A DNA stretch of 16,837 nt from DASPWV01 sp046727855 (GCA_046727855.1 JBKPDL010000138.1:1-16837), one strand, 5' to 3'; positions 7,071 to 14,029 are shown, counted from the stretch's first letter. Notes: generated from the sequence alone by a model not told the origin. Numbers and translations are program-made.

Positions 7071-7924
7071 CACTGCGGCAGCAGCAACCGTAATCCCGTC
7101 CAGAACGATACGGCTATCGCGATCAGCGTTACGGCAAGGCACGCAACGGCGATGGCGATGTGATCGATGCGTTCGGGTTTGAGTGGATCGAGAAGGCGAC
7201 CCGCGAGATAGCCGCCGAGGAAACCACCAGCATGTGCGTAGTTGTCGATGCCGGGCATGATCAAGCCGAACACGCCCATGATGAGCGCGTACTGAAGGCC
7301 GGTCTGGCGTGCGATGCTGCTGCCGGTGCGGCGCCCATAATACACCATCGCGCCGAGCAGGCCGAAGATTGCGGCCGATGCCCCTACGCTGAAAAACGCC
7401 CCGCGCAGAAACGGAATCGGCATCCACCAGAGAAATCTGCCCGCGAGTGTTGTGAGCATGAACCCGGCCGCGCCGGACAGGACGTAGATGATCACCATGC
7501 GCGAGGGCCCGTATAGATCGGCGACCACCGGCCCGAGCTGCCGAATCCACAGCACGTTGAAGAGAAGGTGCAGAACGCTCGCGTGCAGCCAGCCCGCCGT
7601 GAAAAACGTCCACCAGCGGCCGTATCCAAGCACCGGCTCGACGCCGCTTGCGCCGAGCAGGAACAGAATCTCGCCGCTCGGCTGAAACATCGTCTGCAGA
7701 TTGCTGCGCGACAGCAGAAGAGAAAGGACATAAAGCGTAATGGTGCTGCCCATCACGAAGGGGACGAACCCCAGGTCCTGGCCAAGACGGCGCAGCGCAG
7801 GCGCGTAGCCCCAGAGGCCGGGATTGCGGCGGCCGCAGTTGTAACAGCGATCGTCGTTGACGCCGACGAGCACGCCGCAGGACGTGCACAGAACAGATCC
7901 CTCGCGCTGGCGCTTCAAGAACAC
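7070..7924 (-). CDS. Rhomboid family intramembrane serine protease with N-terminal zinc ribbon
   Basis: A 284-residue multi-pass inner-membrane protease. A predicted cytoplasmic zinc ribbon comes first: CTSC (Cys13, Cys16) and CYNC (Cys27, Cys30). The rhomboid core shows all key motifs: HASVLHLLFN (His114, His119, Asn123, aligning with GlpG His145, His150 and Asn154), GASAAIFG with nucleophile Ser183, and DNYAHAGGFLGG with catalytic His231. About seven hydrophobic segments are visible between residues 52 and 280. Rhomboids cleave transmembrane substrates within the bilayer; the substrate is unknown. The start is GTG at 7924. No Shine-Dalgarno is visible, but TACAAT ends 6 nt before it, suggesting a leaderless message. 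It lies 46 bp downstream of the dehydrogenase gene on the same strand. Confidence 0.92.
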   Translation of the reverse strand: MFLKRQREGSVLCTSCGVLVGVNDDRCYNCGRRNPGLWGYAPALRRLGQDLGFVPFVMGSTITLYVLSLLLSRSNLQTMFQPSGEILFLLGASGVEPVLGYGRWWTFFTAGWLHASVLHLLFNVLWIRQLGPVVADLYGPSRMVIIYVLSGAAGFMLTTLAGRFLWWMPIPFLRGAFFSVGASAAIFGLLGAMVYYGRRTGSSIARQTGLQYALIMGVFGLIMPGIDNYAHAGGFLGGYLAGRLLDPLKPERIDHIAIAVACLAVTLIAIAVSFWTGLRLLLPQ

Positions 7925-7930
7925 TGGCTC

Positions 7931-7936
7931 ATTGTA
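7931..7936 (-). promoter_or_regulatory. Candidate -10 box of the rhomboid gene (leaderless start)
   Basis: TACAAT on the minus strand with six bases (7930-7925) between it and the GTG start, so transcription would begin at or next to the start codon. The position where a -35 box would lie falls in the GTAGCGGGTAGCG repeat. Confidence 0.55.
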
Positions 7937-7963
7937 GTAGCGGGTAGCGCGTAGCGGGTAGCG
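7937..7963. repeat. Tandem GTAGCGGGTAGCG repeat
   Basis: Two identical 13-bp copies, 7937-7949 and 7951-7963, are separated by one base and fill most of the 46-bp gap between the dehydrogenase stop and the rhomboid start. They abut the candidate rhomboid -10 box. Confidence 0.85.
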
Positions 7964-7970
7964 AGGCTGG

Positions 7971-9335
7971 TCACTGCACGTACACAGTCTTCACATTCAC
8001 GAACTCGCGAATGCCCCACACACCCAGCTCGCGGCCGTAGCCTGACTGCTTGATCCCGCCAAAGGGAAGCCGTGGATCCGAGCGCACGAACGTGTTGACA
8101 AAACAGTTGCCTGCGGCAAGTTCGTCTGCCGCCAGCCGCGTACCGCGCTCGATATCGCGGGTGAAGACTGCCGCGCCAAGACCAAACGTCGAGTCGTTGG
8201 CCACGTGCATTGCATCGGCTTCGTCACGCGCGACGATCACCGCCGCGACTGGCCCGAACAGCTCTTCGTCGTACGCGGGCATGCCCTTGCGAACATCAGT
8301 CAACACAGTGGGAGGATAGAACGCTCCCGGCGATGTGGGTACCGTGCCGCCGACGAGCACACGCGCGCCGCGCGCAACGCTGTGTGTGACCTGCCGATGA
8401 AGATCGTCTCGCAGATCGACGCGGGCTTGAGGACCAACGTCTGGGTTTTCGAGCGGATCGCCGACCCGTTTCTGCGCCATGAGCTCGACGAACAAACGCT
8501 CGATATCACCGCGCAGATGCGGCGTACAGATGAAGCGCTTGGCGGCCACGCAGCTTTGCCCTGAGTTGATCAACCGCGACGCGACGCAGGTTGCGACCGC
8601 GGCCTCGACGTCTGCATCATCCAAGATCACATACGGATCGCTCCCGCCCAACTCCAGCACCGTGGGTTTCAGCGCTTTGCCCGCGCGGGTAGCGATCGAC
8701 TGCCCCGCCGGGGTGCTGCCCGTCAGCGTCACCGCGGTGACGCGCGCATCGTCGATGACGTCGCCGACGCGTGCGGACCCGAGGCGCAGCGTGGTGAACA
8801 CACCTGCGGGTGCGCCGGCTTCGCGAAAGACTTCCTCGATAGCCAGCGCGCAGCCGGTGACGTTCGACGAGTGCTTCAGCACCGTAGTGTTTCCCGCCAT
8901 CACCGTCGGCGCGGCGTAGCGCAGCGCCTGCCAGAACGGGAAATTCCACGGCATGACGCCGAGCACGACGCCCAGCGGCTGATACGACACGAAGCTGCGC
9001 CTCGCCTCGGTGGTGACTTCCTCCGGCGCAAGAAACTTTGCGGCATGATCGGCGAAGTAGTCGCAGGTCGTGGCGCACTTTTCGAGTTCGCTCTCGCCCT
9101 GATTGAGCGGTTTGCCCATTTCGAGCGCCATCAGGCGGGCCAGATCGCGCTTCCGCGCGCGCAGCGCACGCGCGACACCGTGCAGCACCGTCGCGCGGTT
9201 GTCGAACGAGGCGCGGCGCCATTGCTGAAACGCCGACGCGCTCGACGCGAGCGCCGCGTCGAGTTCGGCCGCGCTCATTTCCGGATACGCGGCGATCTGT
9301 TCGCCTGTGGCTGGGTTTATCGAGACAAGAGGCAT
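7971..9335 (-). CDS. NAD(P)-dependent succinate-semialdehyde dehydrogenase (Sad/YneI-like ALDH)
   Basis: A 454-residue cytoplasmic aldehyde dehydrogenase, full length for the family. It oxidises an aldehyde, most likely succinate semialdehyde to succinate, as the last step of 4-aminobutyrate-type degradation. Visible residues: MPWNFPFW with Asn131, cofactor-binding Lys154 (LKHSS), general base Glu228 in LELGGSDP, catalytic Cys262 in NSGQSCVAAKRF, and Glu358 in EELFGP. The pattern NPATGEQ, EMGKPLNQ, LELGGSDP, FGGIKQSGYGREL closely follows E. coli Sad (YneI) rather than GabD. I chose the ATG at 9335, because NPATGEQ should lie near the N-terminus; an upstream TTG at 9350 would add five residues. 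No GABA transaminase is in the window, so the substrate is inferred. Confidence 0.9.
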   Translation of the reverse strand: MPLVSINPATGEQIAAYPEMSAAELDAALASSASAFQQWRRASFDNRATVLHGVARALRARKRDLARLMALEMGKPLNQGESELEKCATTCDYFADHAAKFLAPEEVTTEARRSFVSYQPLGVVLGVMPWNFPFWQALRYAAPTVMAGNTTVLKHSSNVTGCALAIEEVFREAGAPAGVFTTLRLGSARVGDVIDDARVTAVTLTGSTPAGQSIATRAGKALKPTVLELGGSDPYVILDDADVEAAVATCVASRLINSGQSCVAAKRFICTPHLRGDIERLFVELMAQKRVGDPLENPDVGPQARVDLRDDLHRQVTHSVARGARVLVGGTVPTSPGAFYPPTVLTDVRKGMPAYDEELFGPVAAVIVARDEADAMHVANDSTFGLGAAVFTRDIERGTRLAADELAAGNCFVNTFVRSDPRLPFGGIKQSGYGRELGVWGIREFVNVKTVYVQ

Positions 9336-9341
9336 CTCGCG

Positions 9342-9347
9342 AGCGTA
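9342..9347 (-). promoter_or_regulatory. Possible -10 box of the dehydrogenase gene
   Basis: TACGCT (TANNNT pattern) on the minus strand, six bases before the ATG at 9335, in the same geometry as the rhomboid gene. It is a weaker match to consensus. There is no Shine-Dalgarno beyond a GAG directly before the start. Confidence 0.35.
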
Positions 9348-9355
9348 CAACGAAG

Positions 9356-9448
9356 GGCGGACCTAAAAGGTCCGCCGCTACATGTGTTTTATACGTGGCC
9401 GCGGACCTTCAGGTCCCCTTAGGGGCCGCGGAGCTTAGCTCCGCCCCT
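9356..9448. repeat. REPIN-like cluster of three hairpins
   Basis: GGCGGACCT (9356-9364) pairs with AGGTCCGCC (9368-9376) around AAA. GGACCT (9403-9408) pairs with AGGTCC (9411-9416). GCGGAGC (9428-9434) pairs with GCTCCGC (9438-9444). The first two can also form one larger hairpin, 9368-9381 with 9395-9408 (14 positions, one mismatch, one G-T). It lies between the exporter permease stop and the dehydrogenase start, both on the minus strand. There is no clear terminator T-run, so I regard it as a REP-type intergenic repeat that may also attenuate readthrough. Confidence 0.75.
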
Positions 9449-9455
9449 GCACCGC

Positions 9456-10727
9456 TTATGCCTCGCGCAGCCCTCTCACGCCGACCGCGAAGCAGATCGC
9501 ACCAAAGCCGAGCAGGACCAGGCACGGCAGCGCCATCTCGGCCAGCGTGAATCCACGCCAGAGCGCGCCTTCGATGCCGAGGAGGGCCCATTTGATCGGG
9601 CTGACGTTGGCGACCGCGAGCATCCACGACGGCATCAAGAACTGCGGAATCATCGCGCCGCCGAGCATCGCCATCGGCATCAGCATCGCCCAGCCCGCGC
9701 CCGCGACTGCCTGTTCCGTTTTCCCCAGGCTCGAAATCATCATCATGAATCCAACAAACCCGGCCGATGCGCACACACATGCGAGCACGAGCAGCGGCAG
9801 CGAGGCGGGCCGCACATCGAAAAAGATGGCGCCGAGCGACAGAATCATGATCTGGAGAATGGAAATCGAGAGGAAACACGCGACTGCCTTTCCGCCAAGC
9901 ACCTGCGTGCGCGACAGCGGCGCCATGCGCAAACGCACATAGGTGCCGCGCACGCGTTCACTGACCAGACCAATCGCGAAGCTCATGACGCAGCCGATGA
10001 AGCCCCAAACGACGCCTTGCGGAAAGGTGACCTGAAACGCGTTGGCGGGTCCGCGCCGGTCCGTGCGGGTAACCGGCACCTTTGCAATCTGCAGCGGCTG
10101 CCACTCAGCGGCGCCCTGCCCATCCGGGCCTGGCGGTAGGGGGTTCGCCAGAAACGTGTCGAGCTCGCCAAGAAATTTCTTGAGCGGCGCAAGCGACGAG
10201 GTGTTGCCAGGCGCGGCGTTGATGTTGTCGAGCGCCTCGCCGATCATCTTCTTCGATTCGTTCGGTTGGGTGAACAGCTTGCGCATGTCCTCCATCGCGT
10301 ATTTCGTCAGCAGGCCTTCGATCATTCCGGCTTCAGCGGCGCGCGAGGGATCGCTGCCCAGCTCAATCTGTCGCGCGGCTCCGTAGAACATGCGCCTCGA
10401 TCCGTCTCCAAACCCCGGTTTAATCACCGCAAACGCGGATCGCTGGCCACGCCGCACCATGTTCTCCGCCTCCGCGCGCGTGCCTTCTTCCACCGCGAAG
10501 TCTCCGGAGGCGACGAGCCGCGCGATGTATTCGCGCGATTCCGCCGTCTTGTCCTCGTCCACGACGACGACGCGCAGCGGCGAGCGGCCGCCTTGTCCCT
10601 GGCCGGCAAACACCACGCCGAACATCACCGCGACGATGACGGGCCAGACGAACGTGAAGAAAAGCCCCGAGCGCACGCGCACGAGAATGCGCAGATCTTT
10701 CAGTGCGAGCACGATGACGCTTCTCAT
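9456..10727 (-). CDS. ABC-2 type exporter permease
   Basis: A 423-residue inner-membrane subunit of the ABC2_membrane_3 type. One helix lies near the N-terminus (about 20-41). A large extracytoplasmic domain follows (about 45-235), beginning RVVVVDEDKTAESREYI as in drug-exporter permeases. Five helices close the protein (about 236-256, 278-301, 309-331, 338-361, 396-418). SERVRGTYVRLRMAPLSRTQVLGGK (about 256-280) contains the cytoplasmic coupling segment typical of the family. Its ATG (10725-10727) directly abuts the TGA of the upstream ATPase gene with no base between, so the two are co-translated. It probably exports a small hydrophobic molecule, lipid or drug; the substrate is unknown. Confidence 0.92.
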   Translation of the reverse strand: MRSVIVLALKDLRILVRVRSGLFFTFVWPVIVAVMFGVVFAGQGQGGRSPLRVVVVDEDKTAESREYIARLVASGDFAVEEGTRAEAENMVRRGQRSAFAVIKPGFGDGSRRMFYGAARQIELGSDPSRAAEAGMIEGLLTKYAMEDMRKLFTQPNESKKMIGEALDNINAAPGNTSSLAPLKKFLGELDTFLANPLPPGPDGQGAAEWQPLQIAKVPVTRTDRRGPANAFQVTFPQGVVWGFIGCVMSFAIGLVSERVRGTYVRLRMAPLSRTQVLGGKAVACFLSISILQIMILSLGAIFFDVRPASLPLLVLACVCASAGFVGFMMMISSLGKTEQAVAGAGWAMLMPMAMLGGAMIPQFLMPSWMLAVANVSPIKWALLGIEGALWRGFTLAEMALPCLVLLGFGAICFAVGVRGLREA

Positions 10728-11570
10728 TCAGTCTCTCAGGCTTCGTCCTGTCAGGTGCAGAAACACCTGCTCGAGGGTTGCCTGCTCCAAGCGAAACGAG
10801 TGGATGGTGCACCGCGCGGCGAGGCGATTGAGCTCGCCGAGCGGATCGTCGGTTTCGGCGCGATGTTCGCCTTCGCTGGTGATAGCCACGAGCGTCGGCC
10901 GGGCGCCGTGCTGCGCCAGCAACTGGGGAACGGTACCGAGCGCCAGCAGCTGGCCACGATCGATCACCGCCACGCGATCGCAGAGCCGTGCGGCTTCTTC
11001 CATGTAGTGCGTCGTGTAGATGATCGTGCGACCGAGCTGCTTGAGCGCGAGGATGTTGTCGAACAACTGATTGCGCGACTGCGGATCCACGCCGACCGTC
11101 GGTTCGTCGAGCAGAATCAGCTGCGGGTCGTGCACGAGTGCGGCCGCCAGATTGAGCCGCCGCTTCATGCCGCCGGAGTAGGCACCCACGTGATCGCGCG
11201 CGCGTTCGCTCAGGCCGACGAAGTCGAGCGCCCAGTTCACGCGCGCCCGAAGACGCGCGCCCGATAGGCCATACAAGGCGCCGAAAAACTCCAGGTTCTC
11301 GCGTGCGCTGAGCATGTCGTAGAGCGCCAGCGGCTGCGGCGCGACACCCAGCTGCCGTCGTGCGTCGGGATCGCGCGGATCGCGGCTGTCAACTCGGACT
11401 GTGCCGGCGTCCGGCGCCAGTAGTCCTACTGCCAGATTGACGGACGTGCTCTTGCCCGCGCCGTTGGGGCCGAGAAGGCCGAGAACCTCCCCGCGAGTGA
11501 CGCGGAGAGACAGCCCATCTACGGCGACGAGCGATCCATATTGCCGCCGAACGTTTTCGAACGTGAGCAT
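10728..11570 (-). CDS. ABC transporter ATP-binding protein (ABC-2/DrrA-like)
   Basis: A 280-residue ATPase partner of the adjacent permease. Walker A GPNGAGKST is at residues 34-42 (Lys40), the Q-loop Gln at 79, the signature YSGGM at 131-135 (Tyr replacing the usual Leu, common in this subfamily), Walker B LILLDE at 151-156 with catalytic Glu156, the D-loop VDPQSR after it, and the switch His188 in TTHYMEEA. The roughly 60-residue C-terminal extension is typical of CcmA/DrrA-type exporters. The ATG start at 11570 lacks a good Shine-Dalgarno; TATATT at 11585-11590 implies a very short leader. The gene is divergent from the CNNM-family gene across 120 bp. Confidence 0.94.
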   Translation of the reverse strand: MLTFENVRRQYGSLVAVDGLSLRVTRGEVLGLLGPNGAGKSTSVNLAVGLLAPDAGTVRVDSRDPRDPDARRQLGVAPQPLALYDMLSARENLEFFGALYGLSGARLRARVNWALDFVGLSERARDHVGAYSGGMKRRLNLAAALVHDPQLILLDEPTVGVDPQSRNQLFDNILALKQLGRTIIYTTHYMEEAARLCDRVAVIDRGQLLALGTVPQLLAQHGARPTLVAITSEGEHRAETDDPLGELNRLAARCTIHSFRLEQATLEQVFLHLTGRSLRD

Positions 11571-11584
11571 TTGCCGTCCCTAGG

Positions 11585-11590
11585 AATATA
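11585..11590 (-). promoter_or_regulatory. Candidate -10 box of the ABC exporter operon
   Basis: TATATT on the minus strand, 14 bases before the ATPase ATG, predicts a leader of about 7 nt. No good -35 box is visible at 17 bp spacing. Confidence 0.4.
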
Positions 11591-11676
11591 CGGGTTCGCT
11601 ACCAGGCGGTTCGCGTCGCCGGCCGCGAATGGCGGCCGGTGAACGGCGAGCGGCCGGTCCGGCATGCCGGGCGGCG

Positions 11677-11682
11677 TACAAT
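11677..11682 (+). promoter_or_regulatory. Candidate -10 box of the CNNM-family gene (leaderless start)
   Basis: TACAAT ends eight bases before the GTG at 11691. If used, it places the transcription start at or beside that GTG and rules out the upstream in-frame ATG at 11664. No clear -35 box is present. Confidence 0.5.
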
Positions 11683-11690
11683 CGGGTGGC

Positions 11691-13025
11691 GTGTCGGGCA
11701 TCGGCGTCGAGATTGTCGTCATCCTGCTGCTCGTGCTGGCCAATGGCATCTTCGCGATGTCGGAGATTGCCGTCGTCGCGGCTCGCAAGATTCGGCTTCA
11801 ACAGCGCGCGGAAGAAGGCGACCGTCGCGCGCAGGCCGCGCTCGAACTGGCCAACGCGCCCGCCCAATTTCTATCCACCGTGCAGTTCGGCATCACGCTC
11901 GTCGGTGTGCTTGCCGGCGCGTATGGCGGCGCACGCCTCTCCGTGCCGCTTGCGGACCTCATTCGTGGCATTCCCGAGCTTGCGCGCTACGCGGACCCTA
12001 TAGCCTTGGGCATCGTTGTCGCCGCCATCACGGTGTTGTCGCTGATCTTCGGCGAGCTGGTGCCGAAGAACGTCGGGCTCCAGTACCCTGAGTCGATCGC
12101 GTCGTGGGTTGCGCGTCCGATGCTGCTGCTCTCCCGCATCGGCGGTCCCCTCGTCAAAGCGCTGACCGGCGCGACCACGCTGGTGACGCGCGTGTTCGGT
12201 ATCAAAGCGAGCTCGGAAGGCGGCCTCACCGAGGACGAGATTCGTGCCGTCATCAGCGAGGGCGCGGAGACCGGCGTCCTCGAGCCCGCCGAAGAGTCGA
12301 TCGTGCAGCGGGTGTTTCAGCTCGGCGATCAACGCGTGGCGGCGATCATGACGCCGCGCGTGGACATCGACTGGGTGGACGTCGACATCAGTCCCGACGA
12401 GCTGCGTGAGTTTCTCGCCTCACACAACCACACGCAATTCGTCGTGTGTCAGGACGATCTCGATAATGTTCTCGGAACGGTCCGTTCCGCCGATTTGCTG
12501 CCGGCCATCCTCAAAGGCGGTGAAATTCAACTGCGCGCGCTCGTTCGCGAACCGTTGTTCGTGCCCGATTCGATGCGCGCCTTCCAGCTGCTCGAAGCGT
12601 TTCGCTCGTCGCACAAACATGTGGCGATCGTGATGGACGAGTTCGGCGCCGTTGAGGGGCTCGTGACCGTGACCGACCTTCTCGAAGGGTTGGTCGGGGC
12701 GCTGCCGGCGGATGCGACCGAAGCAGGCGGGCCGTTTGTACAACGCGGCGACGGCTCGTGGTTGGTCGAGGGCTACGCGAGCATGGAAGAAGTGGCCGCG
12801 AAATTCGATATTCAGGTGCCGGAGGAAGAAGCCGGCGCGTATCACACCCTTGCCGGCTTCGTCATGGCGCGGCTCGGACACGTGCCGCGCACCGCGGACG
12901 CCTTCGAGTGGGGCGGACGCAGGTTTGAAGTGGTTGATATGGACGGCCGGCGGGTCGACAAAGTGATGGTCAGCCGCGTGCCATCGCCTCAATCGCCGCC
13001 CACTGCGCCTCGCTCACCGGCATAA
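11691..13025 (+). CDS. Hemolysin-family CNNM/CBS transmembrane protein (CorC/YfjD-like)
   Basis: A 444-residue inner-membrane protein. The CNNM (DUF21) domain covers about residues 1-195, with hydrophobic helices at 5-30, about 60-80 and 103-125 and the conserved GELVPK (121-126). Two CBS domains follow (about 217-275, starting IMTPRVDIDWVD, and 282-338, with MDEFGAVEGLVTVTDLLE). A CorC_HlyC domain ends it (about 350-428, WLVEGYASMEEV). Family members act in magnesium/cobalt efflux or ion homeostasis; 'hemolysin' is historical. I chose the GTG at 11691 over an ATG at 11664, because homologues start just before the first helix and a TACAAT box lies between the two candidates. The last 56 bases overlap the convergent EVE gene, so the proline-rich tail is encoded in the overlap. 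Confidence 0.9.
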   Translation: MSGIGVEIVVILLLVLANGIFAMSEIAVVAARKIRLQQRAEEGDRRAQAALELANAPAQFLSTVQFGITLVGVLAGAYGGARLSVPLADLIRGIPELARYADPIALGIVVAAITVLSLIFGELVPKNVGLQYPESIASWVARPMLLLSRIGGPLVKALTGATTLVTRVFGIKASSEGGLTEDEIRAVISEGAETGVLEPAEESIVQRVFQLGDQRVAAIMTPRVDIDWVDVDISPDELREFLASHNHTQFVVCQDDLDNVLGTVRSADLLPAILKGGEIQLRALVREPLFVPDSMRAFQLLEAFRSSHKHVAIVMDEFGAVEGLVTVTDLLEGLVGALPADATEAGGPFVQRGDGSWLVEGYASMEEVAAKFDIQVPEEEAGAYHTLAGFVMARLGHVPRTADAFEWGGRRFEVVDMDGRRVDKVMVSRVPSPQSPPTAPRSPA

Positions 13026-13374
13026 CCGAGAGCCGCGGCATCCGCACCAGCGGAAAGTCGGCGAACTTGCCGCTCGCTTTGATCTCGGCGAGCGTCACCG
13101 GCCGCGGCAATTTCTTCGCCGCTTCGAGCTCGACGACGGAGAGCTTTCCGGATCGATCGTTGGGATCCGGATACGCCGTCTTGGTCACTTTCGCCGTCCC
13201 GACGATCGCCTTCTCTTTTCCGGTGTGATAGTAGAAGACGCGATCGCCTTGTTTCATCTCGCGCAGGTGACGTTGTGCGAGCGGATTCCTGACGCCCGAC
13301 CACACGGTGGATCCGTCGGCAACGAACGCGTCGAAGCTGTAATGCTCCGGTTCCTCTTTCACGAGCCATTTCAT
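12970..13374 (-). CDS. EVE domain-containing protein
   Basis: A 134-residue single-domain protein, the normal length for stand-alone EVE proteins (PUA-like fold, related to human THYN1). It shows MKWLVKEEPEHYSFDAF at the N-terminus, VWSGVRNPLAQRHLREMKQG (24-43), and VFYYHTGKEKAIVGTAKV. These build the aromatic cage and pocket thought to bind modified bases such as methylated or hydroxymethylated cytosine. The reading frame is open upstream to 13494, but homology begins at the ATG at 13374, and TACAAT lies eight bases before it with no Shine-Dalgarno. It overlaps the convergent CNNM gene by 56 bp and is divergent from mug. The cellular role of stand-alone bacterial EVE proteins is not established. 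Confidence 0.92.
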   Translation of the reverse strand: MKWLVKEEPEHYSFDAFVADGSTVWSGVRNPLAQRHLREMKQGDRVFYYHTGKEKAIVGTAKVTKTAYPDPNDRSGKLSVVELEAAKKLPRPVTLAEIKASGKFADFPLVRMPRLSVMPVSEAQWAAIEAMARG

Positions 13375-13382
13375 GATGATCG

Positions 13383-13388
13383 ATTGTA
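13383..13388 (-). promoter_or_regulatory. Candidate -10 box of the EVE gene (leaderless start)
   Basis: TACAAT on the minus strand, eight bases before the ATG at 13374. It overlaps by two bases the outer end of the inverted-repeat element at 13387-13483, so the element would occupy the -35 region. Confidence 0.5.
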
Positions 13389-13483
13389 AAAGGGCCTGCC
13401 CCATTAGCGACGGTTGATTGCAACTGCGTGGTAAATCACCCACACTTTTTCCCGCGTTGTAACTGATGGGGCAGGCCCCTTTA
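13387..13483. mobile_element. REPIN/MITE-like element with 18-bp terminal inverted repeats
   Basis: The left arm 13387-13404 (TAAAAGGGCCTGCCCCAT) and the right arm 13466-13483 (ATGGGGCAGGCCCCTTTA) are reverse complements with one mismatch, around a 61-bp spacer. Each arm is itself a small GC hairpin (GGGGC-AG-GCCCC in the right arm), as in REP doublets. There is no ORF, so mobility would need an enzyme in trans. Both arms touch genes: the left end overlaps the EVE -10 box and the right arm contains the mug start codon. Confidence 0.7.
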
Positions 13484-13990
13484 CGTGACCGCATCGAGCC
13501 TGGTGTGCGAGTGTTGTTCGTTGGGATTAATCCCGGCCTCCGCTCGGCGGCGACAGGCCACCACTTTGCCGGCTACTCCAATCGATTCTGGAAGCTGTTG
13601 CACGAATCGGGACTGGTTCCGGAGCCGATTACGTACGTGGACGATGGCCGGCTGCCGGAGTGGGGATTCGGCATCACCAACATCGTGCCGCGTGCGACGG
13701 CGGGGATCGACGCGCTCGAGCCGGAGGAATACCGTTCCGGCGCGCAAATCCTGTTGCGGAAAATACGGCGTTACAAGCCCGCGATCGTGGCGCTCGTGGG
13801 CGTCACCGTGTGGCGCGCGCTGCTCGAGGCGCTCGGCGAACACGAGCTGCGGCGGGCGCCCGTCACGCTCGGGTTCCAGAAGCTCAGGATCGAAGGCGCG
13901 CGGGTCTGCGTGCTGCCCAATCCCAGCGGCCGCAACGCGACGCTGAGTTACGGCGAAATGCTCAAAGCCTTTCGCATTCTGCGCAAGTAA
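13466..13990 (+). CDS. mug: Mismatch-specific uracil-DNA glycosylase (Mug)
   Basis: A 174-residue base-excision-repair enzyme of uracil-DNA glycosylase family 2 (Mug/TDG). It removes uracil or ethenocytosine from mismatches with guanine. Motif 1 is GINPG at 20-24, with Asn22 matching the catalytic Asn of E. coli Mug (Asn18), followed by the Mug-like run TGHHFAGYSNRFWKLLHESG. Motif 2 is LPNPSGRN (150-157), the minor-groove loop. The ATG at 13466 is in frame and fits the Mug N-terminal length, but it lies inside the right arm of an inverted-repeat element, so residues 1-6 are element-encoded. A GTG at 13505 is the only nearby downstream alternative and is too close to motif 1. No Shine-Dalgarno or clear -10 box is visible. 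The gene is divergent from the EVE gene. Confidence 0.93.
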   Translation: MGQAPLRDRIEPGVRVLFVGINPGLRSAATGHHFAGYSNRFWKLLHESGLVPEPITYVDDGRLPEWGFGITNIVPRATAGIDALEPEEYRSGAQILLRKIRRYKPAIVALVGVTVWRALLEALGEHELRRAPVTLGFQKLRIEGARVCVLPNPSGRNATLSYGEMLKAFRILRK

Positions 13991-14029
13991 TTCCCCAAGC
14001 GGCTCCCGGACCTGAGCTGGCGTCGGCGC

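Noticed and set aside
7971..9335. Complete 4-aminobutyrate degradation cluster
   Set aside because: Only the dehydrogenase is present; no transaminase or transporter for it is adjacent.
11664..11690. ATG at 11664 as the start of the CNNM-family gene
   Set aside because: No ribosome binding site, a TACAAT box lies inside the extension, and the extra nine residues are Gly-rich and atypical.
13375..13494. 40-residue N-terminal extension of the EVE protein
   Set aside because: It translates the inverted-repeat element and shows no EVE homology; the domain begins at the ATG at 13374.
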